The position numbers were made by a program, and so were the translations under genes. 36,007 nucleotides of DNA, taken from the NCBI GenBank assembly GCA_030578315.1, contig JAUQQL010000017.1:1-36007 (forward strand), given 5' to 3'. The stretch's first letter is position 1. The number at the start of each line of letters is the position of its first letter. The notes beneath the pieces are model-generated. The model made no database searches. It saw only the letters and a list, made by a program, of their open reading frames with translations, and was not told the DNA's origin. This stretch comes from Thermodesulfobacteriota bacterium (GTDB taxonomy: Bacteria > Desulfobacterota > Thermodesulfobacteria > Thermodesulfobacteriales > Thermodesulfobacteriaceae). This document shows, piece after piece, positions 25,349 through 32,718 of this stretch.

Positions 25349-26446
25349 TTATCTTAAAAGATGTACATTACCTATAGAAATTCTTTTTAGACCTGCTTTT
25401 CTAGCAACTTCTAAACATCTATAAGCTAATTCTTTTGAAGTAAGAGGTAGGTCTTTCATAAAAAAATGAGGGTAAAAGGCTAGAATTCTGTAGGGAATTT
25501 CAGGATTTAATTTTACAATAAATTTAGCTATTCCTTCAATTTCTTTTTCGTCTATATAGCCAGGTACTAACAAGGTGCTAGCTATAAGAAGAGGTACTTC
25601 TGGTCTTTCTTTTATAAATTGGGAAACATAAGCAAAGTTTTCTAAAATTTTTTGATTAGAAACCCCTGTTAGAGCTATATGTAAATTCTCATCCCAAGCT
25701 TTTAAATCAAATTTTATACAACCTCCAGAGGTTAAGGAAAGTTCTACAACTTTTTTAAGTAGGTTTTTATTCATAAGACCATTTGTTTCCCAGCATATGC
25801 GCAAAATTTTCCCTTTTTTATTTTTTAAGGCTTCTTTAGAAGCTTTTATAGCAAAAGGTATCTGAGGAGAGGGATCGCCTCCAAAATAACAAATACAGGA
25901 TACTAAAGGATTTAAACTTTTTAAAAAGTTTTCTAAAGATTGAACTTGAGATGTATAAGTTAACTCCCTAAAGTGCCAATTTTGACAAAAAAGGCAATTT
26001 AGACTACAGGCATTAAAAAAAACTGCTAAATTATAGTATCCATATTCGGGTCCATTACAATAAGCAAATTTAGGATATCCACAACCCGTACCTCCCGGAC
26101 ATACCCAATCTCCTACACAGTTAGTAGGAAGCGGATCTAGATACCAAGAAACCTTAGCTTCGTTTATAAAAGGTCCTAATAACTTACCATTTTCGTTTTT
26201 CCTAAGACCACAATACCCTGTTTCTCCCAAAGGTATCACACACTCGTTAGCACAAATTTTACACTTAAGCCCCTTTTCAACCTTTGGTGGAAAGGAAGGT
26301 AGTTTAAAAACTTTTCTACTTTCTTGATGAGCTTTTTTTATAAAGTCTTTAGTTTTTTCGGGGAAATTTCGTATACATTCTTTGCAAATTCCTAAAAATT
26401 TAGATATATAAGGACTTTCTTGAGTACACACTGCACACTTACCCAC
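25349..26446 (-). CDS. Cysteine-rich radical SAM protein (PflA/AmrS-like)
   Basis: A 365-residue radical SAM enzyme with the [4Fe-4S] ligands C147, C151 and C154 in NACSLNCLFCQNW. Later marks are YFGGDPSPQ near 195, RICWETNGLM near 218, KFDLKAWDENLHIALTGVSNQKILENF near 245-270 and YRILAFYPHFFM near 315, a pattern shared with pyruvate formate-lyase activases and the AmmeMemoRadiSam enzymes. Ahead of this lies an unusual N-terminus with twelve cysteines: C4-C7-C21-C24, C62-C65-C69-C79 and C110-C116-C122-C130. These could hold zinc or extra iron-sulfur centres. The substrate is unknown. It starts with GTG, overlapping the methyltransferase gene by eight bases, and ends the regulatory operon. Confidence 0.85.
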   Translation of the reverse strand: MGKCAVCTQESPYISKFLGICKECIRNFPEKTKDFIKKAHQESRKVFKLPSFPPKVEKGLKCKICANECVIPLGETGYCGLRKNENGKLLGPFINEAKVSWYLDPLPTNCVGDWVCPGGTGCGYPKFAYCNGPEYGYYNLAVFFNACSLNCLFCQNWHFRELTYTSQVQSLENFLKSLNPLVSCICYFGGDPSPQIPFAIKASKEALKNKKGKILRICWETNGLMNKNLLKKVVELSLTSGGCIKFDLKAWDENLHIALTGVSNQKILENFAYVSQFIKERPEVPLLIASTLLVPGYIDEKEIEGIAKFIVKLNPEIPYRILAFYPHFFMKDLPLTSKELAYRCLEVARKAGLKRISIGNVHLLR

Positions 26447-26969
26447 GATTTCTAAACCTCTCTATTAATAAAAATAAAGCTACTCCAAAAGCTACTGCAA
26501 CATTTAAAGATTCTTTCTCTCCAAAAAGCGGAATTTCTAAAACAAAATCTGCTTCTTTTAAAATTTTCTCTTCAACTCCAGTAACCTCATTTCCTAAAAC
26601 TAAAGCTAAAGGAAAAGAGTTAGAATTTAAACTTTGTATAGGGATACTCTGATTAGTAATTTCTAAAACTCCTATTGTATATCCTTCTTTTTTTAAATTT
26701 TTAATAGCTAAGAAAGTATCTTCCATATACTCCCACGGAATGATTTTAGTAGTTCCAAGAGCAGTTTTTTCTACTTTGGGATGAAAAGGATGTGGAGTAA
26801 TTCCACATAAAATCAATTTACTTATGTAGGCGCACTCAGCAGTTCTAAAAATAGAACCTACATTGTAGGCACTTCTTAAATTGTCAAGTACAGCTATTAT
26901 AGGAAAACGAGAAAGAGGACGATTTTTTCGCCACTTATTTAAAATAGCTTCTCCTTCAAGTTTGAGCAT
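26439..26969 (-). CDS. SpoU/TrmH-family RNA 2'-O-methyltransferase
   Basis: A 176-residue SPOUT methyltransferase. The three family motifs are present: NLRSAYNVGSIFRTAE (residues 30-45, with N30 and R42), LALVLGNEVTGV near 118, and IPLFGEKESLNVAVAFGVALF near 146-168, which forms the trefoil knot that binds S-adenosylmethionine. It should methylate a ribose in tRNA or rRNA; the target nucleotide cannot be read from the sequence. There is no N-terminal L30e-like RNA-binding domain, so it resembles the small TrmL/TrmH types. It lies nine bases after the response regulator gene, in an operon otherwise concerned with signalling. Confidence 0.9.
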   Translation of the reverse strand: MLKLEGEAILNKWRKNRPLSRFPIIAVLDNLRSAYNVGSIFRTAECAYISKLILCGITPHPFHPKVEKTALGTTKIIPWEYMEDTFLAIKNLKKEGYTIGVLEITNQSIPIQSLNSNSFPLALVLGNEVTGVEEKILKEADFVLEIPLFGEKESLNVAVAFGVALFLLIERFRNRG

Positions 26970-26978
26970 GTTTTTAAA

Positions 26979-27353
26979 TTATCTTTCTTCTTTTAAACAC
27001 TTGTAAATTCTATTTATTAATTCATCTATAATTATAGGTTTTACAAAATAATCACAAAATCCTTTTTTCATACTTTCTATTCCTGAAGTGATAGAGCCAT
27101 ACCCTGTAATCATTATAATATGGACTGAGGGAATAACCTTTTTTAAAATTTCAAAACCTTCTAGTCCACTAACTTTAGGCAATTTTAAATCCAAAAGAAT
27201 AACCTCTGGAATCCAACCTTTTTCTATAAGAACTAAAGCATTTTCTATACTTTCAGCAAATTCAACTTCAAAATTTCTCATTATCATTCTTTCTGCTAAG
27301 GTTTCAGCAAATTCAATTTCATCATCTATAATTAAAACTCTAGGTTTTACCAT
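26979..27353 (-). CDS. Single-domain response regulator (CheY-like receiver)
   Basis: A 124-residue receiver with no output domain. All phosphorylation residues are present: the acidic pair D10 and D11 (IIDDE), phospho-acceptor D55 (VILLDLKLP), T83 (MITGYG) and K105 (FVKP). It begins 11 bp after the histidine kinase gene, so that kinase is its likely phosphodonor. Lacking an output domain, it must act through a protein partner or pass phosphate on. The sigma-54 activator of the same operon has no receiver, so a simple NtrB-NtrC style relay is not possible. Confidence 0.92.
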   Translation of the reverse strand: MVKPRVLIIDDEIEFAETLAERMIMRNFEVEFAESIENALVLIEKGWIPEVILLDLKLPKVSGLEGFEILKKVIPSVHIIMITGYGSITSGIESMKKGFCDYFVKPIIIDELINRIYKCLKEER

Positions 27354-27364
27354 AACATATCTTT

Positions 27365-29062
27365 TTAAGTATTTTTAATAGGAAAAATTATTTTAAAAAT
27401 AGTTCCCTTTCCTTCTTCGCTTTCTACCGATATTTCTCCTCCAAATTTTTTTACAATGCCATAAGTAATAAAAAGCCCTAACCCAGTTCCACTTTTACTC
27501 TTATTTAATTTTGTACTAAAAAATGGTTCAAAAATTTTTTTCTTGATCTCGGGGCACATACCAATTCCATTATCTTCTATTACTATTTGAATATAATCTT
27601 GGTTTAATCGAAAGGTCTTAAGTCTTATAACACCCTCTTTTCGTTGGGCTTCTATAATTGCATCCATTGCATTATTAATCAAGTTTAAAAATACTTGTTG
27701 GAGCTGTCCATAATTTGCTGTTATAGGAGGAAGGTCAGATTGAAAATCTTTTTCCAAATAAATGTTATAATAACTTGCTTCTTTTTCAATAAACCTTAAA
27801 CACTCCTCTATAACTTCATTTACTTGAACAGGTTCTAAGTGAGAAGTGATTCTTCTAGTAAATCCAAGCAACTGATGAATAATACTTTTCCCCCTTTGTA
27901 TAGCTTTCTCCATTGCTTCTATCTGTTTTAAAAATTTATCCTTGTAAGGGAAGTTTTCGGTAGTATTTAAAATATCTTTCATCAATTCTATTTTTTCATT
28001 AATTATAGCTAAAGGATTATTAATTTCGTGAGCAATCCCTGCCGAAAGTCTTCCAATAGAAGCTAATTTGTCTGCATGTTCGGCTTTAATCAAAGCAGCT
28101 TCTCTTTCTCTTTCAAAATCCTTAACCATTCGAGTTAGTAAAATTCCTAAGTAGATACTCACAGGAATTAAAACTATAACGCTTATAGTGTATACTCCTA
28201 GAAGTGATTCTACAAATAAACTCCAGCTACTTCTGGAGGTATATCCATAGTGGTCTAAAACTAGAAACCAAGGAGTTTCCTCAATTTTAACCACAGCTCT
28301 AATTAAGTTTTTATCTTCAAATTCAATTTCTTCTAATAAAATCTCATTCTCACTAGAAGGAAGTTTAACGAAAGTGTAAATAGAAGGATAACTAGATTTT
28401 AAATTCAAAATAGAACTCTGAATTTCTTTATTTTCGTTTATAAGAAAAACATTATAAACTTCTTCAGTTTTTATTCGGTAAAGAAATTTGTCTAAAGTTT
28501 CTTTATCAATACTTGCTCGTAAAACCCAATATTTTTGTTTTCTTTTAATTTTTTTACTTACTGCTATAATAAAGTGAGGAATCTTCCTATACCCTAAAAA
28601 AACTTCACTTACATACAATTTCCTAGTTAAAACTTTTTTATACCAAAAGGCTTCTGAATAATCTTTGCCTTTCAAGTTAAAAGGACCTGAATAAGCTACT
28701 TGAATTCCGTCAGGACCAATAATACTTAAATCAACCAAGCCCTCGTACTTTTTTTTAAGTTGTTCAAAAACTTGATCAAGGATTTTTTGTTCGGAGAGTT
28801 CTTCGAAAGAATACATATCTGAAATTAAAATTATAGCATATTTAAGTTCCGTAATGTAAGATTCTATAGTTTGTCTAATATTGTATGTGTATAAGTAAGT
28901 CTGTTTTAAGGTATCTTCTTTTATTAAGTTTTTGTATTTGTAATAACTAAGAAGTGTGAGAATAGTAAGAGGTAAAATAGAGAGAAATAAAAATAAGATT
29001 ATAAATATTTTTCTAAATTGTTCAAATCTTTGAGTAGAAAAAAAAAGAAAACTAAAAATCAT
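27365..29062 (-). CDS. Membrane-bound sensor histidine kinase with Cache-type sensor domain
   Basis: A 565-residue kinase. Membrane helices lie at about 19-40 and 287-309. The 245 residues between them are outside the cytoplasm and read as a double Cache (PAS-like) sensor, with LSIIGPDGIQVAYSGPFNLKGKDY near 112 and a second half ending IEETPWFLVLDHYG. A short linker leads straight to the HisKA domain with phospho-acceptor H345 (GRLSAGIAHEINNPLAI); no PAS domain intervenes. The ATPase domain has the N-box NLINNAMDAI, IEDNGIGM and GTGLGLFITYGIVKKFGGEI. Its ATG overlaps the NifX-like gene as ATGA, with AAGGAGA upstream. The ligand is unknown. Confidence 0.93.
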   Translation of the reverse strand: MIFSFLFFSTQRFEQFRKIFIILFLFLSILPLTILTLLSYYKYKNLIKEDTLKQTYLYTYNIRQTIESYITELKYAIILISDMYSFEELSEQKILDQVFEQLKKKYEGLVDLSIIGPDGIQVAYSGPFNLKGKDYSEAFWYKKVLTRKLYVSEVFLGYRKIPHFIIAVSKKIKRKQKYWVLRASIDKETLDKFLYRIKTEEVYNVFLINENKEIQSSILNLKSSYPSIYTFVKLPSSENEILLEEIEFEDKNLIRAVVKIEETPWFLVLDHYGYTSRSSWSLFVESLLGVYTISVIVLIPVSIYLGILLTRMVKDFEREREAALIKAEHADKLASIGRLSAGIAHEINNPLAIINEKIELMKDILNTTENFPYKDKFLKQIEAMEKAIQRGKSIIHQLLGFTRRITSHLEPVQVNEVIEECLRFIEKEASYYNIYLEKDFQSDLPPITANYGQLQQVFLNLINNAMDAIIEAQRKEGVIRLKTFRLNQDYIQIVIEDNGIGMCPEIKKKIFEPFFSTKLNKSKSGTGLGLFITYGIVKKFGGEISVESEEGKGTIFKIIFPIKNT

Positions 29063-29373
29063 TTAACTATGTCTCCTTCTTTCAGTTGTTTATTTAAAAT
29101 TTTTTTTAAAACTTTTTTGACAGGACCTATTACTCGATCTATTACCTTAATATTTTTCCATAGTAAATATTGATAATAAGTATCTTCAATTCCTCCACAA
29201 ACTACTATATCTATATTTTCGCCTAAAATAAAACTACATAGCTCCTCAGCTGAAGACCTAGGAAGAATAACTGTCCTTACTTTTTTTTCTTCTTTTTCTA
29301 CAATAAGTACTTCTCGTGTTAAATCAAATCTCGGAGCTATCCAATCTCTTTCCACTGTAATTAAAATTTTCAT
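29059..29373 (-). CDS. NifX/NifB-C-terminal-like (dinitrogenase iron-molybdenum cofactor) domain protein
   Basis: A 104-residue protein made of one NifX-like ribonuclease-H-type fold: MKILITVERDWIAPRFDLTREVLIVE at the start, then LPRSSAEELCSFILGENIDIVVCGGIEDTYYQYLLWKNIKVIDRVIGPV. Relatives carry iron-sulfur or iron-molybdenum clusters; here the only cysteines are in ELCSF and VVCGG, the second being a frequent position in this family. It lies between the sigma-54 activator and the kinase gene, overlapping the latter by four bases, so a sensing or regulatory role is more likely than nitrogenase assembly; no nif gene is present. A TTG at 29379 is an alternative start; the ATG at 29373 fits the fold better. 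Confidence 0.82.
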   Translation of the reverse strand: MKILITVERDWIAPRFDLTREVLIVEKEEKKVRTVILPRSSAEELCSFILGENIDIVVCGGIEDTYYQYLLWKNIKVIDRVIGPVKKVLKKILNKQLKEGDIVK

Positions 29374-29375
29374 TT

Positions 29376-30731
29376 TCAAGTTAAGCCATATTCTTTAAGT
29401 TTTCTCCAAAGAGTACTCCTTGACCAGCCCAGTTTCTTAGCTGCTTCGCTTTTTTTACCTCCAACATTTATTAAAACTTCTATTATTCTTCTTTTTTCAA
29501 TTTCTTCTAAGGTTGACCTTTCTGAATCTCTATTTTTAAAGTTTTTAATTTCAACTTTTTTGTTTTCTTCAAATTCCTCTTTTACTGAAGTAATCACATA
29601 TTCAGGAAAATGTTTTTCAGAAATAATTTCTTCCAAACAGACATGAACAGCATATTCAATAATATTTTTTAGTTCTCTTACATTACCAGGATACTTATAA
29701 GATTTTAAAATCTTAATAGCACTTTCTGAGAATCCTTTAATTCTTTTATTAGTTTTATCTGCAAATTCTTTTAAAAAATGGTCAGCTAAAATTAGTATAT
29801 CGTCCTCTCTTTCTCTAAGTGGAGGAAGTTGAATCCTTAAAACATTAAGTCTATAAAATAGGTCCTCTCTAAATTTTCCTTCCTTTACCATCTGTTTTAA
29901 ATTTTTATTAGTTGCTGCTATAACTCTTACATCAACCTTAACTTTCTTAGTACTTCCTAAGGGGTAGAATTCTTTATCATCTAAAAAAGTTAAAAGTTTT
30001 ACTTGAAGGTTTAAAGGAAGGTCTCCTATTTCAGTAAGAAAAAGCGTCCCACCATTAGCTAATTTAAACATCCCAGGCTTATCTGAAGTTGCTCCAGTAA
30101 AAGCACCTTTTACATGTCCAAAAAGTTCGGACTCAAGTAAAGTTTCTGGAAGAGCTCCACAATTCACTTTTATAAAAGGATGATTAGCACGAGGAGAAAG
30201 TTTATGAATTATTTCAGCGAGTAAATCTTTTCCAGTTCCTGTTTCACCTTCTATAAGAAGAGTGGTATCTGAAGAGGCAAAAATAGGAAGCATCTCTTTT
30301 AGCTTGATCATTTGTAAACTATTACCTAATATTAACTCTTTTCTAGTTTCAGATAAGAAATTCGTTTTTTCCTTAAGTAAAGAAATGTCTTCTAGAATCA
30401 AAACTACCCATTTGTCTTTTTCATTAATAATAGTGCTAACTGTAATTTTAATAGGAATTTTACGCCTGTGACAATCTATGATATCTCCTTCCAAGGCTAC
30501 CAACTCCTCATTTTTTTCAACCGCTTTTTTAATTTCTTTTAAAAGATTTGTCTTAATAACATAATTAAATTCAATACCCTTTACATCTTCACTCTTATAT
30601 CCCGTTAAAGTTTCTAAAAAAGGATTCATAGTAACCAAATTCAATCTGGCATCTAAAAAAGCCACTCCGTAAGGAATAGCTTCTAAAAACTTTTTTAAAT
30701 CTAAATTAATCTTTTCTATTTTAAGTTTCAT
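29376..30731 (-). CDS. PAS-domain sigma-54-dependent enhancer-binding transcription activator
   Basis: A 451-residue bacterial enhancer-binding protein: PAS domain (about 13-120), AAA+ domain (about 135-365) and a Fis-type helix-turn-helix (GGKKSEAAKKLGWSRSTLWRKLKEYG at the C-terminus). Walker A is GETGTGKD and the sigma-54 contact loop is GAFTGA. The arginine-finger region is FREDLFYRLNV. One oddity: Walker B reads GGTLFLTEIGDL, with Thr where most members have Asp before the Glu. There is no receiver domain, so the PAS domain or a partner must sense the signal. A TTG at 30737 adds two residues; neither start has a good ribosome binding site. It heads the six-gene minus-strand operon and probably acts on the divergent promoter at 30924. 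Confidence 0.94.
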   Translation of the reverse strand: MKLKIEKINLDLKKFLEAIPYGVAFLDARLNLVTMNPFLETLTGYKSEDVKGIEFNYVIKTNLLKEIKKAVEKNEELVALEGDIIDCHRRKIPIKITVSTIINEKDKWVVLILEDISLLKEKTNFLSETRKELILGNSLQMIKLKEMLPIFASSDTTLLIEGETGTGKDLLAEIIHKLSPRANHPFIKVNCGALPETLLESELFGHVKGAFTGATSDKPGMFKLANGGTLFLTEIGDLPLNLQVKLLTFLDDKEFYPLGSTKKVKVDVRVIAATNKNLKQMVKEGKFREDLFYRLNVLRIQLPPLREREDDILILADHFLKEFADKTNKRIKGFSESAIKILKSYKYPGNVRELKNIIEYAVHVCLEEIISEKHFPEYVITSVKEEFEENKKVEIKNFKNRDSERSTLEEIEKRRIIEVLINVGGKKSEAAKKLGWSRSTLWRKLKEYGLT

Positions 30732-30749
30732 ATTCAAGAATGTTTCAAA
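30732..30749. promoter_or_regulatory. Enhancer-like dyad, site A (overlaps the activator's start region)
   Basis: The right half TGTTTCAAA (30741-30749) is a perfect half of the TTTGAAACA/TGTTTCAAA dyad; the left half keeps five of nine bases. The dyad centre is 30740.5, immediately before the activator's start codon and downstream of its likely promoter, where binding would block transcription. Confidence 0.45.
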
Positions 30750-30763
30750 TTGTTTTAATATTT

Positions 30764-30791
30764 AATTTAAAAATTTTTCTTCAAAAGTCAA
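30764..30791 (-). promoter_or_regulatory. Possible promoter for the minus-strand regulatory operon
   Basis: TTGACT (30791-30786), 16-bp spacer, TAAATT (30769-30764), giving a leader of about 26 bases. The -10 match is moderate. The candidate lies between dyad sites A and B. Confidence 0.4.
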
Positions 30792-30814
30792 TTAATTAAT
30801 GTTTAATTAAAAAG

Positions 30815-30834
30815 TTTTGAAACATGTTTTAAAA
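30815..30834. promoter_or_regulatory. Enhancer-like dyad, site B (best copy)
   Basis: TTTTGAAACATGTTTTAAAA is a 20-bp palindrome with nine of ten pairs intact, centre 30824.5. It lies about 128 bp upstream of the expected sigma-54 transcript start, a usual place for activator binding sites. Confidence 0.65.
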
Positions 30835-30847
30835 GTGTTTAATTTTG

Positions 30848-30865
30848 TTTGAAACATTTTGAAAT
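30848..30865. promoter_or_regulatory. Enhancer-like dyad, site C
   Basis: TTTGAAACAT at 30848-30857 repeats the left half of site B exactly; the right half keeps five of nine bases. The centre is 30856.5, 32 bp from site B, which places both on the same face of the helix. Confidence 0.55.
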
Positions 30866-30923
30866 AAAAAGATTAAGTTAGTTTCATAATTTTTTAATTT
30901 TCCAGTGTTTTAAAATGCTAACC

Positions 30924-30942
30924 TTTTGGCATGTTATTTGAT
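30924..30942 (+). promoter_or_regulatory. Sigma-54 (-24/-12) promoter for the receiver-permease operon
   Basis: TTTTGGCATGTTATTTGAT contains TTGGCA with the -24 GG at 30928-30929 and, after exactly ten bases, GA at 30940-30941 in TTTGAT. The consensus is TGGCAC-N5-TTGCA, so the -24 box is excellent and the -12 box has A for C. Transcription would begin near 30953, 45 bases before the first gene. A divergent sigma-54 activator gene and phased upstream dyads support the call. Confidence 0.72.
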
Positions 30943-30997
30943 TAAGGAGTTTTCGGAAAATTTAACTTAATTAAAAAAAATTTGCTGAAGTAAAAAG

Positions 30998-31378
30998 TTG
31001 AGAGAAGTTGTTGTGGTAATTAAAACTGAGGATAAAGATTTAGAAGAATTGCTTAGAAATATGATTGCTAAATTAGGAAGTAAAGTAGTACCTTATGATG
31101 TTTTAAAAGAAGAAAATAACTCTCAAAAAATAGATTTGTTAATTTTAGATACTCGTGAAACTAAAGAAGATGAAATTGTTTCATTTATTAACAGCTTAAA
31201 AAAAGTAAACAGTTTATTAGAAATAATGGTTCTTACCTGCTGTAAGCATAATATTAAATCTTCTATTATAGCTATGAAATCTGGGGCTTCTGATGAGCTT
31301 CTTTTTCCTATAGAAATAGAAAAATTAGAAGAAAAAATAAAAAATATTTTAGAAAAATTAGCCCGTAAAAAAAATTGA
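30998..31378 (+). CDS. Degenerate response-regulator receiver protein
   Basis: A 126-residue receiver-fold protein. D51 (LLILDTRE) sits at the phospho-acceptor position and T80 (MVLTCC) at the usual Thr site. The acidic pair that binds Mg is replaced (VVVVIKTEDKD instead of VDDE) and the conserved Lys before Pro is Phe (LLFPIEIEKLEEKI). It therefore probably cannot be phosphorylated normally and may work as a fixed-state or alternative-ligand receiver. It starts with TTG at 30998; no ATG gives an intact first strand, and the ribosome binding site is weak. It is the first gene after the sigma-54 promoter. Confidence 0.75.
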   Translation: MREVVVVIKTEDKDLEELLRNMIAKLGSKVVPYDVLKEENNSQKIDLLILDTRETKEDEIVSFINSLKKVNSLLEIMVLTCCKHNIKSSIIAMKSGASDELLFPIEIEKLEEKIKNILEKLARKKN

Positions 31379-31443
31379 TTATTATTAAAAAAGTTCTTAA
31401 AGTTTTAAAATATAAAATAACTTTATAATAAGGGGGGTAAATT

Positions 31444-32715
31444 ATGGGTAAACTGAAATTTCTTTATGAATTTATGATGAGCGCTGCAGTTGCTCAAGCT
31501 CGTTGGGAAAAGGAAATAGCTGACAACATTTTAAGAAATAGGAAACGACTATTAATTTTAATTATCATGCTTCTTCCTATTTTAGTTACTTCTCTTTTAG
31601 GGGCAGCAGATATTTTGGGAGGTAAAAGTGCCTATGCACCTGCTCATTATACTCCTGTTGTATTTTGGGCTTCAATCGTTGTAGGATTTGCAGCAGGATT
31701 AATTACAGGTTGTATTGGAGCAGGAGGTGGTTTTATTATTGCCCCAGCTCTTATGTCTGCAGGAGTAAAGGGTATTATGGCTGTAGGAACCGACCAGTTT
31801 CATATTTTTGCTAAAGCTATTATGGGAACAGTACTACACAAAAAATTAGGAAATGTATCTATAGCTTTAGCTATAGTATTTATTCTTGGTTCTATAATAG
31901 GAGCTACAACAGGTGGATACATTAATAGAACTCTTTATTCTAAAGACCCAGTTTTAAGTGATGCTTTTATAAGTATAGTTTATGCAGTTATTCTGGGTTT
32001 CTTAGGTTTCTATGCCATTTACGATTACTTTAGCACTAGAGCTAAAGTAAAAGGAGGAATAAGTAAACCCTCTTCTAATCCTCATGAAGGAGCTCATAGT
32101 GGTCCAGTAGGAACTACAAGGCTTGCCGTAAGAATTCAACAGATAAATATTCCTCCTATTCTAAGATTTGACGAAGATTTTGGAGGGAGACAAATTTCAG
32201 CTATTTTTGTTGTAGGTGGAGGATTTGTAGTAGGATTTTTAGCAGCCATTATGGGAGTAGGAGGAGGTTTTGTTACTTTTCCTATGTTTGTCTATGTTTT
32301 TGGGGTCTCTACTCCTACTACTGTGGGAACAGACATTTTCCAAATTATTTTCACTGCTGGATATTCTTCTTTAACTCAGTATGCTATTTATGGTTATGTA
32401 TTTTACACTTTAGCTATGGGACTTTTAATTGGTTCTTTAATTGGTATTCAAATTGGAGCCTTAACTACTAAAGTAGTTCCAGGAATTACTATAAGAGCTT
32501 TTTATGCTTTAACTATTTTAGCAGGATTTTTTAACAGAGTCTCAGTTTTACCAGATAAATTTAGAACTTTAAATCTTATTACTATTTCCAAAGACGTATG
32601 TGATATTATTATCCTTATAGGAAATATTCTTTTTTGGGGAGCTATTGGGCTTTTTGGAATTTGGGTTTTATTAAGTTTCTTTAAAAACATACCTACCCTA
32701 AGAGAGGAGGGATAA
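31444..32715 (+). CDS. TauE/SafE-family membrane permease
   Basis: A 423-residue inner-membrane protein with about nine hydrophobic helices. It has the two-fold internal repeat of the TauE/SafE family: GCIGAGGGFIIAPAL (residues 89-103) and MGVGGGFVTFPMFV (270-283), each followed by VGTD (VGTDQFHIF and VGTDIFQII). The N-terminal 35 residues are charged and cytoplasmic-looking, and a hydrophilic loop (about 198-250) separates the halves. Family members export or import small sulfur compounds such as sulfite, sulfoacetate or taurine-related anions; the substrate here cannot be assigned. AGGGGGG precedes the ATG. The next gene begins four bases after its stop. Confidence 0.9.
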   Translation: MGKLKFLYEFMMSAAVAQARWEKEIADNILRNRKRLLILIIMLLPILVTSLLGAADILGGKSAYAPAHYTPVVFWASIVVGFAAGLITGCIGAGGGFIIAPALMSAGVKGIMAVGTDQFHIFAKAIMGTVLHKKLGNVSIALAIVFILGSIIGATTGGYINRTLYSKDPVLSDAFISIVYAVILGFLGFYAIYDYFSTRAKVKGGISKPSSNPHEGAHSGPVGTTRLAVRIQQINIPPILRFDEDFGGRQISAIFVVGGGFVVGFLAAIMGVGGGFVTFPMFVYVFGVSTPTTVGTDIFQIIFTAGYSSLTQYAIYGYVFYTLAMGLLIGSLIGIQIGALTTKVVPGITIRAFYALTILAGFFNRVSVLPDKFRTLNLITISKDVCDIIILIGNILFWGAIGLFGIWVLLSFFKNIPTLREEG

Positions 32716-32718
32716 ACT

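Noticed and set aside
25340-25357. A hairpin (TTAAGAT, loop TTTT, ATCTTAA) between the convergent genes, as a two-way terminator.
   Set aside because: The seven-pair stem is almost all A-U and is not followed by a U-run on either strand, so it would be a weak terminator at best.
31424-31429. A TATAAT just before the permease gene, as a separate promoter.
   Set aside because: Transcription would begin inside the ribosome binding site and no -35 element is present; the AT-rich gap makes chance matches likely.
31444-32715. Naming the permease a sulfite exporter.
   Set aside because: The TauE/SafE family covers several sulfur anions and probably other substrates, and no substrate-specific residue pattern or metabolic neighbour settles it.
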